Below are positions 22,762-31,336 of a stretch of 64,000 bases of DNA, in pieces; position 1 is the first letter of the stretch; each line of letters begins with the position of its first letter. The notes beneath the pieces are model-generated. The model saw nothing but the letters and a program-made list of their open reading frames with translations, searched no databases and was not told the origin of the DNA. Where the stretch lies: NCBI GenBank assembly GCA_041660815.1, contig JBAZVN010000001.1:248001-312000 (forward strand), in the 5' to 3' direction. Both the position numbers and the translations under genes were made by a program. The DNA is from PALSA-1006 sp041660815. Its GTDB lineage: Bacteria > Pseudomonadota > Gammaproteobacteria > Burkholderiales > Gallionellaceae.

Positions 22762-25584
22762 ATGAAAACACTGCTATTGGTTGATGGTTCATCTTACCTG
22801 TATCGCGCTTTCCATGCGATGCCTGATTTACGCAGTCCCGCCGGTCTGCCTACCGGGGCAATTCAGGGCGTGCTCAACATGCTGCGGCGCCTGCAAAAAG
22901 ACTACCCTTCAGATTATAGCGCCTGTGTATTCGATGCCAAAGGAAAAACCTTTCGCGACGATTGGTATCCCGAATATAAGGCGAATCGCCCCTCCATGCC
23001 CGAAGAATTGCGCGCCCAAATCGAGCCTTTGCATGAAGCCGTCGCCGCGTACGGTTGGAATATTTTAATGGTGGACGGGGTGGAAGCGGATGACGTGATC
23101 GGTACCCTGGCGCAACAGGCAACACTGGGTGGCGCGCGCAGCATTATCTCCACCGGCGATAAAGATCTCACGCAACTGGTCAACAGCCAAGTGCAACTGA
23201 TCAACACCATGAGCAACGAGACCTTGGACGAGGCCGGTGTACTGGCAAAATTCGGCGTGCCACCGGAACGTATTGTTGATTATTTAACGCTGGTGGGCGA
23301 CACCGTGGATAACGTGCCGGGCGTTAACAAATGCGGCCCGAAGACTGCCGTGAAATGGCTGACCCAATATGGCACGCTGGACAATCTGATTGAACATGCC
23401 AACGAAATTGGCGGCGTGGTCGGGGAGAATTTACGCGCCGCATTGGCATGGTTGCCGCAGGGGCGACGCTTGGTTACGGTGAAATGTGATGTGGAATTAC
23501 CGGCACGTTTTGATCAACTGACTGCGCCGCAACAAGACACGGAAAAATTACGCGGACTCTTGGAACAGTTTGGCTTTAAAAGCTGGCTGCGCGAACTTGA
23601 CGGCAGCTCAAGCACTTCAAACACTGCTGCACAAAACGAGCGCACCCCCCGTTTATTTCCCGATGCAACAGCGACTTCCGACAGCGAAATACCCCTGTCG
23701 AACAATGATACTTCGCACTATGAATGCATCACGAAAGAATCGCAACTTATTGAATTAATTGATAATTTATTGATATCAAAATTAACCAGTGTGGACACGG
23801 AAACGACCGGCCTGGATACCATGAACGCGCAGTTGGTTGGCATCTCCTTTGCCTTCGCGCAGCCGGCCATTTCTGAACCTGACACGCCACGTCAACCGGA
23901 GCTCTTCGCCGCAATTAGCGCCCCGCAAAAAAGCACTATTCGCGCTGTGTATTTGCCGCTCGCGCACTGTTATCCCGGCGCACCCACCCAACTTAACCGG
24001 GAACAGGCACTGCAAAAACTTCAGCCCTGGCTGGAAAGCGCGCAGCATAAAAAGCTCGGACAAAACCTGAAATACGACCAGCATATTTTTGCCAATCACG
24101 GCATCGCGCTGGGCGGTATTGCCGAAGATACGCTGCTGCAATCCTACGTGCTGGAGTCGCATAAACCGCATGACTTGGGCAATCTGGCGCAACGTCATCT
24201 TGGCTTAAGTACCCTGAGTTATGCCGACATCGTGGGTAAGGGCGCCAAACAAATAAGCTTTGATCAAGTGGATCTGGAGTCCGCCACGCGCTACTCGGCG
24301 GAAGATGCCGACATCACGCTGCAATTGCACCAAACTTTGGCACCGCAACTGCACGGTCGGTTGAATGAAATTTATCGCGATATCGAATTGCCCGCGCGCC
24401 AAGCCTTGTTCGTCATGGAACGCAACGGTGTGCTGCTTGATAGCAAACTGCTCAACATTCAAAGCCGCGAGCTGGGAGAGAAATTATTGACTCTGGAAGC
24501 GCAAGCCCATGAGCTGGCAGGACAGCCGTTTAATTTGGGTTCGCCCAAACAACTCCAAGAAATTCTGTTCGACAAACTGGGCATTCCCTCCAAAAAGAAA
24601 ACCCCCACCGGCGCGCGCTCCACAGATGAGGATGTATTGCAAGAACTGGCGCTGGATTATCCGCTGCCCAAGTTACTGCTGGAATATCGCGGTATGGCTA
24701 AACTCAAATCCACCTATACCGACAAATTGCCGCTGATGGTAAATCGTCAAACAGGGCGGGTGCATACCAATTATTCGCAGGCCGTCGCGGTGACCGGACG
24801 CCTGGCTTCCAACGATCCCAACTTGCAAAACATTCCCATCCGTAGCGCGGAAGGTCGGCGCATCCGCGAGGCCTTTATTGCGCCGCAAGGTTCGCGCATC
24901 GTCTCCGCCGACTATTCACAAATTGAACTGCGCATCATGGCGCATCTCTCGGGGGACGCGGGCTTGCTCGAAGCATTCGCCAACGGCGAAGACATCCATC
25001 GCGCCACCGCTGCCGAAGTGTTTGGCGCGCCCCTGGACGCGGTCACCAGCGAGCAGCGCCGTTATGCCAAAGTCATCAACTTCGGCCTGATCTACGGCAT
25101 GTCGGCTTTCGGCTTGGCGGGGCAGCTCGGCATCGAACGCAGTGCCGCCCAACAATATATCGACTTGTATTTTGCGCGCTATCCCGGCGTCAAAGATTAT
25201 ATGGATCGCACCCGCGCTCAGGCGAAAAGTCAGGGTTTCGTTGAAACCTGGTTCGGTCGCCGCTTATGGCTACCGGAAATCAACGGTGCCAACGGAATGC
25301 GCCGCCAAGCGGCGGAACGCGCCGCAATTAACGCGCCGATGCAGGGCACGGCAGCGGATTTGATCAAGCTGGCCATGGTAAAGGTACAAAATTGGCTGGA
25401 GGAAGAAAAATATCAAAGCAAGTTGATTATGCAAGTGCATGACGAATTGGTACTGGAAGTACCGCAATCGGAATTAGCCGTCGTTAAAGAAAAAATACGC
25501 GATTTAATGTGCCACGTCGCCGCCTTGAAAGTCCCGCTGGAAGTGGGCATAGGCGAAGGTGCGAATTGGGATGAGGCACACTAA
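22762..25584 (+). CDS. polA: DNA polymerase I
   Basis: 940 residues. The 5' nuclease is at about 1-290 (LLLVDGSSYLYRAFHAMP, VEADDVIGTLA, STGDKDLTQLV, GDTVDNVPGV). The 3'-5' exonuclease keeps its metal ligands (SVDTETTGLD, LKYDQHIF, YSAEDADIT), so proofreading looks active. The polymerase has motif A DYSQIELRIMAHLSGD, motif B RRYAKVINFGLIYGMS and motif C VHDELVLEV. It fills gaps after Okazaki-fragment processing and repair. Complete, no oddities. Confidence 0.98.
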   Translation: MKTLLLVDGSSYLYRAFHAMPDLRSPAGLPTGAIQGVLNMLRRLQKDYPSDYSACVFDAKGKTFRDDWYPEYKANRPSMPEELRAQIEPLHEAVAAYGWNILMVDGVEADDVIGTLAQQATLGGARSIISTGDKDLTQLVNSQVQLINTMSNETLDEAGVLAKFGVPPERIVDYLTLVGDTVDNVPGVNKCGPKTAVKWLTQYGTLDNLIEHANEIGGVVGENLRAALAWLPQGRRLVTVKCDVELPARFDQLTAPQQDTEKLRGLLEQFGFKSWLRELDGSSSTSNTAAQNERTPRLFPDATATSDSEIPLSNNDTSHYECITKESQLIELIDNLLISKLTSVDTETTGLDTMNAQLVGISFAFAQPAISEPDTPRQPELFAAISAPQKSTIRAVYLPLAHCYPGAPTQLNREQALQKLQPWLESAQHKKLGQNLKYDQHIFANHGIALGGIAEDTLLQSYVLESHKPHDLGNLAQRHLGLSTLSYADIVGKGAKQISFDQVDLESATRYSAEDADITLQLHQTLAPQLHGRLNEIYRDIELPARQALFVMERNGVLLDSKLLNIQSRELGEKLLTLEAQAHELAGQPFNLGSPKQLQEILFDKLGIPSKKKTPTGARSTDEDVLQELALDYPLPKLLLEYRGMAKLKSTYTDKLPLMVNRQTGRVHTNYSQAVAVTGRLASNDPNLQNIPIRSAEGRRIREAFIAPQGSRIVSADYSQIELRIMAHLSGDAGLLEAFANGEDIHRATAAEVFGAPLDAVTSEQRRYAKVINFGLIYGMSAFGLAGQLGIERSAAQQYIDLYFARYPGVKDYMDRTRAQAKSQGFVETWFGRRLWLPEINGANGMRRQAAERAAINAPMQGTAADLIKLAMVKVQNWLEEEKYQSKLIMQVHDELVLEVPQSELAVVKEKIRDLMCHVAALKVPLEVGIGEGANWDEAH

Positions 25585-25604
25585 GTGCCCCAGGCTAAGC
25601 AAAA

Positions 25605-26249
25605 CTAAACTCCCATGCATACCAGATAAGTGGTGTCGTCAATGATCGCGGCAGTTGCCACTGCTGTTCCACCACTTGAAGTGCCTTGAGCGGTGGCCTG
25701 CAACGAGCCGGTTGCCGTATTACCGTCGTCCATTGTGACATCCAGCTGTTTAACGAACTTTCCCGCGATGCCATTCGAACAGACGATATAGGCTCCCTTA
25801 ATTCCGGGAGCAGGCAAGGTAATCGGCGAATCGGTTGCGCCGGAATTGGTGATACCAATTTTTCCACCCACTGCATTCACCGGCAGATAATCAGCGGCTG
25901 CAACATCGGTTGCTCCGGCTGCCAATCCGGCCAGACGCACATGTTGCCAAAAACTAAAAGTTTCACCGGCAACATCATTCCATTTACCATTGATCGTTCC
26001 CGTGCCGCCGCCATTGGCGGTCGCGGCAACATGGGTTACCGCCGCACTATCATCCCCCGGTAACGCTTTGAATTTATCCTGATAGCCGTAAATAAATACC
26101 GGAATATTTTTAAAGTCCCCAGCCAGATTTTTTACTTTGGCGCTATTGATCAGCTCTTGTCCTTTAAGCACCCCTCCCAGCAGCAGACCGATGATCACTA
26201 ATACAATGGCAATTTCAATTAAGGTGAAGCCTGATTGTTTGCTTTTCAT
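25605..26249 (-). CDS. Type IV prepilin-like protein
   Basis: 214 residues. Class III leader MKSKQSG|FTLIEIAIVLVIIGLLLGG: cleavage by prepilin peptidase before Phe with Glu at +5. The globular part contains KALPGDDSAA, SFWQHVRLAGLA and a single Cys pair (YIVCSN...YLVCMG), common in type II secretion- or pilus-like minor pilins. It is alone; no pilus assembly genes adjoin it. RBS AGGAG lies about 7 bases before ATG. Converges on polA. Confidence 0.85.
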   Translation of the reverse strand: MKSKQSGFTLIEIAIVLVIIGLLLGGVLKGQELINSAKVKNLAGDFKNIPVFIYGYQDKFKALPGDDSAAVTHVAATANGGGTGTINGKWNDVAGETFSFWQHVRLAGLAAGATDVAAADYLPVNAVGGKIGITNSGATDSPITLPAPGIKGAYIVCSNGIAGKFVKQLDVTMDDGNTATGSLQATAQGTSSGGTAVATAAIIDDTTYLVCMGV

Positions 26250-26413
26250 CTGATTCTCCTGTGATGCCTAAAGGTTAGGTGCCGCATCATGACAGATAAG
26301 CTATTAAATAAGCAGGAAATTTTCAACTATTGCAAGTGGGAATTTACAACCATATTGATGCTTGAAGGAATCTGGCTGGTGTTGCGCTATGGCAAACGTT
26401 AAAGCCAAATTCG

Positions 26414-27070
26414 TTATGCCGCTTTACTTGCAACCGCCCACTCGGCAACTCCCTCCCGCAGATGGATGGCTGAATATCCCTCTTGCCTTAACAGCTCAAC
26501 CGCATCCGCCGCCATCAGACAGTAAGGCCCTCTGCAATACGCAACGATCGAACGGTCTTTGGGAAGTTCGCTCAAGCGCTGGCGCAACTCTTCGATTGGA
26601 ATCGACCGCGCAAACGGCAAATGTGCATTCAGGTATTCCTCGGAGGGTCTTACGTCGAGCACCACCACCTCGCCTTTGCGTGCCGCTTTCATCAGGCTTT
26701 CACGATCGCTCGGTACCAGATCATCCGGTTGCGCGGCGATCTTCTGCAAAGCCAGTTGCAGTTCAATCAAACGATCTTCCGCCAAAGTGTGAATCTGCAC
26801 CCACATATCAGCGACCGATTTATCGGCGAGACGATAATAAATATTCTTACCCTGGCGCTCGGTTTCAACCAAGTGCGCCATGCGCAATTCGCGCAAATGT
26901 GAGCTGGTCAGTTTCACACTGATTGAGGCCTCATTCGCCAGCGTCTCTACCGTCTTCTCCCCCTGACACAGTAATTCGATCAGCTCCAGGCGCTTTGGAC
27001 TGGAAAATACTTTACCTATCCGTGACACCTGCTCATACAGTAGGTCTTTGATCTTGCGCGCATCTTGCAT
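26414..27070 (-). CDS. ArsR-type regulator fused to a rhodanese domain
   Basis: 218 residues from ATG 27070. Winged helix at about 10-95 (KVFSSPKRLELIELLCQGEKTVETLA, ISVKLTSSHLRELRMAHLVETERQG) and rhodanese at about 115-215 with active loop AYCRGPYC. It has one helix Cys (LLCQG, residue 35) but not the second Cys of SqrR/BigR sensors, so sulfur sensing may pass through the rhodanese cysteines. Divergent from the DsrE-dioxygenase-MFS genes, which it probably controls from the palindrome at 27151. Confidence 0.9.
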   Translation of the reverse strand: MQDARKIKDLLYEQVSRIGKVFSSPKRLELIELLCQGEKTVETLANEASISVKLTSSHLRELRMAHLVETERQGKNIYYRLADKSVADMWVQIHTLAEDRLIELQLALQKIAAQPDDLVPSDRESLMKAARKGEVVVLDVRPSEEYLNAHLPFARSIPIEELRQRLSELPKDRSIVAYCRGPYCLMAADAVELLRQEGYSAIHLREGVAEWAVASKAA

Positions 27071-27111
27071 AACATTAATCCACAAATAATTAGAGTGTAT
27101 GGCGTTAACTA

Positions 27112-27170
27112 TAGATTATCTTGACATAAATTTAAAGATATAATCTAATCATTCCAGTATTTACTAGAAT
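27112..27170 (+). promoter_or_regulatory. Promoter and operator of the sulfur-stress module
   Basis: TTGACA (27121-27126), 17-base spacer, TCTAAT (27144-27149). Immediately downstream is the palindrome ATTCCAGTATTTACTAGAAT (27151-27170; eight of ten pairs). AGATTAT (27112-27118) and ATAATCT (27140-27146) form a wider inverted repeat over the promoter. These are likely ArsR-type binding sites; a repressor at 27151 would block transcription. Confidence 0.6.
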
Positions 27171-27194
27171 GAAAGTTAGCCCAAGGAGAGCGCC

Positions 27195-27545
27195 ATGAAG
27201 CATCTTTATATCCTCAACGATGGCCCATATGGAAGTGAACGCACCTATAACGCTCTGCGTTTGGCGGGCGCCGTTTCCAAAATGGAAGGCAATATTGTAC
27301 GGGTCTTTTTGATCGGCGATGCGGCATCAGCGGCGCACCGCAATCAAAAAGTACCCGCAGGCTTTTACAACGTCGAAACAATGCTCGGCAACGTGATCCG
27401 GCACGGTGGCGAGGTTGGCATCTGCGGCACCTGCATGGATGCACGCGGCATGGGCGAAAACGATATCGCCGACCAGACACATCGCAGCACCTTGGCCGAG
27501 TTGGCCGAATGGACGGTGTGGGCGGACAAAGTTCTGGTGTTCTAA
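27195..27545 (+). CDS. DsrE-like sulfur-transfer protein
   Basis: 116 residues of the DsrE/DsrF fold: KHLYILNDGPYGSERTYNAL, VRVFLIGDAA and GNVIRHGGEVGICGTCMDARG, where the CxxC cysteines could carry persulfide. RBS AAGGAGAG precedes the ATG by seven bases. First gene of the operon; 18 bases separate it from the metallo-hydrolase gene. Confidence 0.88.
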   Translation: MKHLYILNDGPYGSERTYNALRLAGAVSKMEGNIVRVFLIGDAASAAHRNQKVPAGFYNVETMLGNVIRHGGEVGICGTCMDARGMGENDIADQTHRSTLAELAEWTVWADKVLVF

Positions 27546-27563
27546 TTCAAAAGGGAGAGCGTA

Positions 27564-28295
27564 ATGTTTTTTAAACAACTGGCAACAAAAGAGTCGTCGC
27601 TGTCATACTTCTTCGGCTGCGGCACCAAGGGAAAATCCATGGCGGTGGATGTGGTTGCCGGCGACGAGGCGTGGTACATCGAGGAGGCGAAGAAAGCTGG
27701 CGTGTCGATCAATTTTGTGATCGATACCCATGTGCATGCCGACCACTATTCCGGCGGCAGAAAACTCGCACAAATGGTCGGTGCACCGTATTGTCTACAT
27801 GAATCAAACACCGGGCGGGTCAAATTCGAGTTTGAATCATTAAGCGATGGTCAAGCGCTTAATCTCGGCAACGTTAATGTTGAAGTGCTGCACACTCCCG
27901 GACATACGCCCGACAGCATCTGCCTGTTGGTGACCGATATGCGTCGCGGGGAGTTGCCATGGTTCGTTATTACCGGTGATACGCTGTTCGTTGGTGCCAT
28001 TGGCCGACCTGATCTTTTGGGCCACGAGCGCGAGATGGCCGGGGAACTATTTGACAGCATCCACACCAAGTTGCTGCATCTTTCCAACGAAGTCGAAATC
28101 TATCCCGGACATCAGGCAGGTAGCGTTTGCGGCGCAGGATTATCCGGCAAACCATCCTCAACCATCGGATTTGAGAAGCACTGGAATCCGGCATTGTCGA
28201 TGGATAAAGCAGCTTTCATCGAAAACCTGGTCAAAGAAATTCCGCCGCGCCCCGCCGAGATGGACAAGATGGTTGCTGCCAACCTTGCAGGCTGA
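27564..28295 (+). CDS. Metallo-beta-lactamase-fold persulfide dioxygenase-like enzyme
   Basis: 243 residues with ETHE1/PDO features: FVIDTHVHADHYSGGRKLA, VLHTPGHTPDSICLLV, VITGDTLFVGAIGRPDL, EIYPGHQAGSVCGAGL. The HxHxDH and later His/Asp residues form a single-iron site in this family, which oxidises glutathione persulfide to sulfite. Context (rhodanese regulator, DsrE) fits sulfide detoxification. Its TGA overlaps the next ATG. Confidence 0.88.
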   Translation: MFFKQLATKESSLSYFFGCGTKGKSMAVDVVAGDEAWYIEEAKKAGVSINFVIDTHVHADHYSGGRKLAQMVGAPYCLHESNTGRVKFEFESLSDGQALNLGNVNVEVLHTPGHTPDSICLLVTDMRRGELPWFVITGDTLFVGAIGRPDLLGHEREMAGELFDSIHTKLLHLSNEVEIYPGHQAGSVCGAGLSGKPSSTIGFEKHWNPALSMDKAAFIENLVKEIPPRPAEMDKMVAANLAG

Positions 28296-29593
28296 TGAAG
28301 ATGCAACACGGCATTCGAATCAATCTCAATCAGTTCATGCATCAACTGCTGCAAGTCATGCTGGTGGGCTTCACCATCGGCATGATGCGCACGGTGGTGC
28401 CCGCATTATCAGAATCTGAATTCGGCGTACCTAAAAATTCCTTCATGCTGCTTACTGCTTTTGTGGTGGCATTCGGCTTGGTCAAGGGCTCGCTGAATTT
28501 CGTTGCGGGACGACTGTCTGAGCGCATCGGTCGCAAAAAGGTTTTGCTGCTGGGCTGGGCTGCGGCACTCCCTATCCCTCTGATGGTGTATTTTGCGCCC
28601 TCGTGGAGCTGGATCGTGGCCGCCACCGTCCTGCTCGGCATTAATCAAGGCTTAACCTGGTCGATGACGCAAACTTCCAAACTGGACATCACCCGCGCCG
28701 ATCAGCGTGGCCTAACCATCGGGCTCAATGAATTTTCCGGCTACGTGGGACTGGCACTGGCGGGCATTATCACCGCGTATCTGGCCACCATGCTCGGCGC
28801 GCGCAGCGGCTTGCTGCTGTTCGGCATGACGACAGTGTTGCTCGCTATCCTTTTAACCCTGCTGTGGGTCAAAGACACTTTGCCCTGGGCAAAATTGGAA
28901 GCAGCCAAACACGCCGCCGCACCTTCTACAGCCATCAAGCCGCGCTATCCGGCCAACATCAGTGCACAGCCGACCACATGGGAAGTGTTCACGCTGGTGT
29001 CTTGGCGTGACAAACGATTGGCAGCCCTCAGTCAGGCAGGTTTGGTGGAAAAGTTCGTCGATGCACTGGTGTGGGTGTTCTACCCGGTGTTTCTTTATCA
29101 GCGCGGCTTGAGCCTGCCGGACATCGGCTGGATCGTCGGCGTGTATGGTTTTGTCTGGGGCGGTTCGCAATTTTTCACCGGCAAACTGTCCGACCATATC
29201 GGTCGCCATAAACCCAATGTGTGGGGCATGTGGATATGCGGTGCGGGTGTGGCGATGATGCTTCTGCAGGAGGGCATGGCATGGTGGTCGCTCTCCTCCG
29301 CCGTTTCCGGTTTGGGCATGGCATTGCTGTATCCGAATCTATCCGCTGCCGTGGCCGACATCTCCCATCCTAATTGGCGCGGTTCGGCCATCGGTATCTA
29401 CCGCTTCTGGCGCGATTTAGGTTACGGGATCGGGGCGCTCGGGCTGGGAATCGCCGCACACTTCAGCGGTTCGGTCGAAGCGGCATTCTGGTTCGTCGCG
29501 ATCTCAATGTTTCTCTCGGGCGGATTACTTTGGGTATTCGGTGAAGAGACTCACCCGCGAATTAATCCTGCAACAGAGAAAAATAATGATTGA
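28295..29593 (+). CDS. MFS transporter of the sulfur-stress operon
   Basis: 432 residues, 12 predicted membrane segments, with the MFS loop motif GRLSERIGRKKVLLLG between helices 2 and 3 and its echo GKLSDHIGRHKPNVWG in the second half. One-base overlap with the dioxygenase gene. Substrate unknown; export of a sulfur oxyanion is possible from context only. Confidence 0.88.
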   Translation: MKMQHGIRINLNQFMHQLLQVMLVGFTIGMMRTVVPALSESEFGVPKNSFMLLTAFVVAFGLVKGSLNFVAGRLSERIGRKKVLLLGWAAALPIPLMVYFAPSWSWIVAATVLLGINQGLTWSMTQTSKLDITRADQRGLTIGLNEFSGYVGLALAGIITAYLATMLGARSGLLLFGMTTVLLAILLTLLWVKDTLPWAKLEAAKHAAAPSTAIKPRYPANISAQPTTWEVFTLVSWRDKRLAALSQAGLVEKFVDALVWVFYPVFLYQRGLSLPDIGWIVGVYGFVWGGSQFFTGKLSDHIGRHKPNVWGMWICGAGVAMMLLQEGMAWWSLSSAVSGLGMALLYPNLSAAVADISHPNWRGSAIGIYRFWRDLGYGIGALGLGIAAHFSGSVEAAFWFVAISMFLSGGLLWVFGEETHPRINPATEKNND

Positions 29594-29844
29594 AATTCGC
29601 GATACTTCACATCCACCTGATTGAGAAGATTTCATCTGTCAGGCATCATCCGATGTCACTTTTGTGCTCCTACCTCTTGGTTTATAACCAATCCTCTCGA
29701 TACTTGACGAGGCCTATATATTTTGGCATATGGTTTTATGCCGGGTTTAGTGTTACGTTTCGGTTTTATGTATTTAGAGACCCCCGTGTTACTTGGGCGG
29801 GGGGAATGTCTAAGAAAACGACGTATAACGAGCCAGAATAATTG

Positions 29845-30693
29845 ATGAATTTAAAAGAAAAAATTGTTAAGTTGAAAAAGGCAGGGCAAGAAATTAGCTG
29901 GAACGAATGCAGCTATTATCATTCTGAGCATAAAGATACTTATGGAAGAGCTACGCCAGTATGGGTTACTTGGGTTGGCAGAGTGGAGAAGTTATTGCAA
30001 GAAGCAGTAAAGTCAGACTCAGAACCTTTCGTTTATTTTAATGAAGCAAATCGTACATCAATAGATGGCAACCATATTGACCAATTCGAATATGCCAAAG
30101 AGAATTACCTAAAGGCTTTGAATATATTAAATTCACTATTAGAAGAGGGGGATGTATTCGGTGACCTTTTGAATTCTGAGGTTCCTGAGTTACCGAAAAA
30201 ATCTAATAAAAAGGATAGTGATACAGCTTTGGAGAAAAGCAACAAGAAAGTATTTATTGTTCATGGGCATGACCATGCATTAAAAGTTGAGCTAGAAGTA
30301 TTTCTTGCGCATATTGGATTGAAGCCTATTGTTCTTCATCGAGAAATTGATGACGGACAAACCATAATCGAAAAATTCGAAGCAAATAGTGATGTCTCGT
30401 ATGCATATGTTTTACTTACCCCAGATGAAGTGTCCTACACAATTGACCAACTCAACCTTAAAGATGAAGAACGCAAAAAGGAGAATAGAGCTAGGCCTAA
30501 TGTAATTTTTGAATTTGGCTATTTTGTTGCCAAGCTGGGCAGAAAAAAAGTTTGCGTTCTCCACAAAGGCGACGTGGCAATACCGTCTGATTTAAGTGGA
30601 CTCATTTACAAAAAAATTGATAGTAATGTTGAAGAGATTGGTTTTTCTCTCATTAAAGAGCTTAAGGCGGCAGGACTTAAGCCTGAATTGTAA
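29845..30693 (+). CDS. TIR-like nucleotide-binding protein (PF10137/CAP12 type), probable defence NADase
   Basis: 282 residues from ATG 29845 (TTG 29842 possible). Residues 1-130 form a helical region of unknown family. Residues ~134-250 are the PF10137-type TIR domain: KKVFIVHGHDHALKVELEVFL, PIVLHREIDDGQTIIEKFE, YAYVLLTPDE and ARPNVIFEFGYFVAKLGRKK, the Glu near 223 being the expected catalytic residue. Related TIR effectors degrade NAD+ in CBASS, Pycsar and other abortive-infection systems. No cyclase gene adjoins it. The gene is notably AT-rich and lies between MFS genes, suggesting recent acquisition. The 251 bases upstream contain no gene I can support. Confidence 0.85.
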   Translation: MNLKEKIVKLKKAGQEISWNECSYYHSEHKDTYGRATPVWVTWVGRVEKLLQEAVKSDSEPFVYFNEANRTSIDGNHIDQFEYAKENYLKALNILNSLLEEGDVFGDLLNSEVPELPKKSNKKDSDTALEKSNKKVFIVHGHDHALKVELEVFLAHIGLKPIVLHREIDDGQTIIEKFEANSDVSYAYVLLTPDEVSYTIDQLNLKDEERKKENRARPNVIFEFGYFVAKLGRKKVCVLHKGDVAIPSDLSGLIYKKIDSNVEEIGFSLIKELKAAGLKPEL

Positions 30694-30726
30694 TGGCATC
30701 TATTGAATGGGCAGCTTTGGAAGTGA

Positions 30727-30768
30727 AACAACCAATTCCCAGTGCCCTGTTTTATCTCTTCGGGCGCG
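30727..30768 (+). repeat. Direct repeat copy 1 (after the TIR gene)
   Basis: A 42-base sequence containing CCAGTGCCC and TTTATCTCTTCGGGCGC, repeated at 31267 with about 36 matching positions. It follows the TIR-gene stop by 33 bases. Copies are exactly 540 bases apart. Confidence 0.75.
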
Positions 30769-30864
30769 ACAGACTTTAATAGGTCATAAGCAATCATTAG
30801 GTTCTCCGTAAAACAAGTGCGGTAGTATGGGCAAATCAACTACTAAGCCTTTCGAGACTGATTT

Positions 30865-31221
30865 ATGAAAAAGATAATTGTTCTTCTGCTAATTAGTATC
30901 ATTTCATGGAACGTTTACATGAAGTTGCAGAATGAAGGCTCGGCGTCAGCTAACGAACAACAAGAGGCGTCAAACGATAGCGTGCCATTTACAGAACACC
31001 CCCCTCAGAAAATCGAGAACTATCAAACAGCACCTTTGCGTAATGAGTCAATGGAGGGTATTTCGTCAGCAAAAAGCTTCAAATGTGATGGCAGAATCTA
31101 TTGTTCTCAAATGACATCATGCGAGGAGGCGACTTATTTTCTACAAAACTGCCCTGGAGTCAAAATGGATGGAGGGCAGTCCAATGGTATTCCTTGTGAG
31201 AGCCAGTGGTGCACGAACTAA
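30865..31221 (+). CDS. Small excalibur-domain exported protein
   Basis: 118 residues: N-terminal membrane anchor or signal (IIVLLLISIISWNVYM), a low-complexity linker, and a C-terminal six-Cys excalibur-like domain (FKCDGRIYCSQMTSCEEATY, FLQNCPGVKMDGG, GIPCESQWC). The family's calcium loop DxDxDG is degenerate here (DGGQSNG). Such domains are extracytoplasmic and often occur on mobile DNA. It is bracketed by the two direct repeats. Function unknown. Confidence 0.75.
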   Translation: MKKIIVLLLISIISWNVYMKLQNEGSASANEQQEASNDSVPFTEHPPQKIENYQTAPLRNESMEGISSAKSFKCDGRIYCSQMTSCEEATYFLQNCPGVKMDGGQSNGIPCESQWCTN

Positions 31222-31266
31222 TAGAGTCTGTTCAGAGCGGCCGATAGCAGGTGGTTAAGACAGTAA

Positions 31267-31308
31267 AATAACCACTTTCCAGTGCCCAGATTTATCTCTT
31301 CGGGCGCA
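31267..31308 (+). repeat. Direct repeat copy 2 (after the excalibur gene)
   Basis: Second copy of the 42-base repeat, 45 bases after the excalibur stop. The same position relative to a gene end as copy 1 suggests that gene plus trailing repeat is a unit. Confidence 0.75.
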
Positions 31309-31319
31309 CCCGAAGAGAT
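31294..31319. terminator. Perfect 11-bp hairpin at the second repeat
   Basis: ATCTCTTCGGG (31294-31304), loop CGCA, CCCGAAGAGAT (31309-31319). Left arm belongs to the repeat; right arm is unique to copy 2. No T-run follows, so terminator function is uncertain; it could also be a folded recombination site. Confidence 0.4.
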
Positions 31320-31336
31320 TAGAACTTCTGCAATGA

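Noticed and set aside
29590..29841. Possible 83-residue gene before the TIR gene
   Set aside because: No ribosome site, no conserved text, runs across AT-rich intergenic DNA and stops just before the TIR start.
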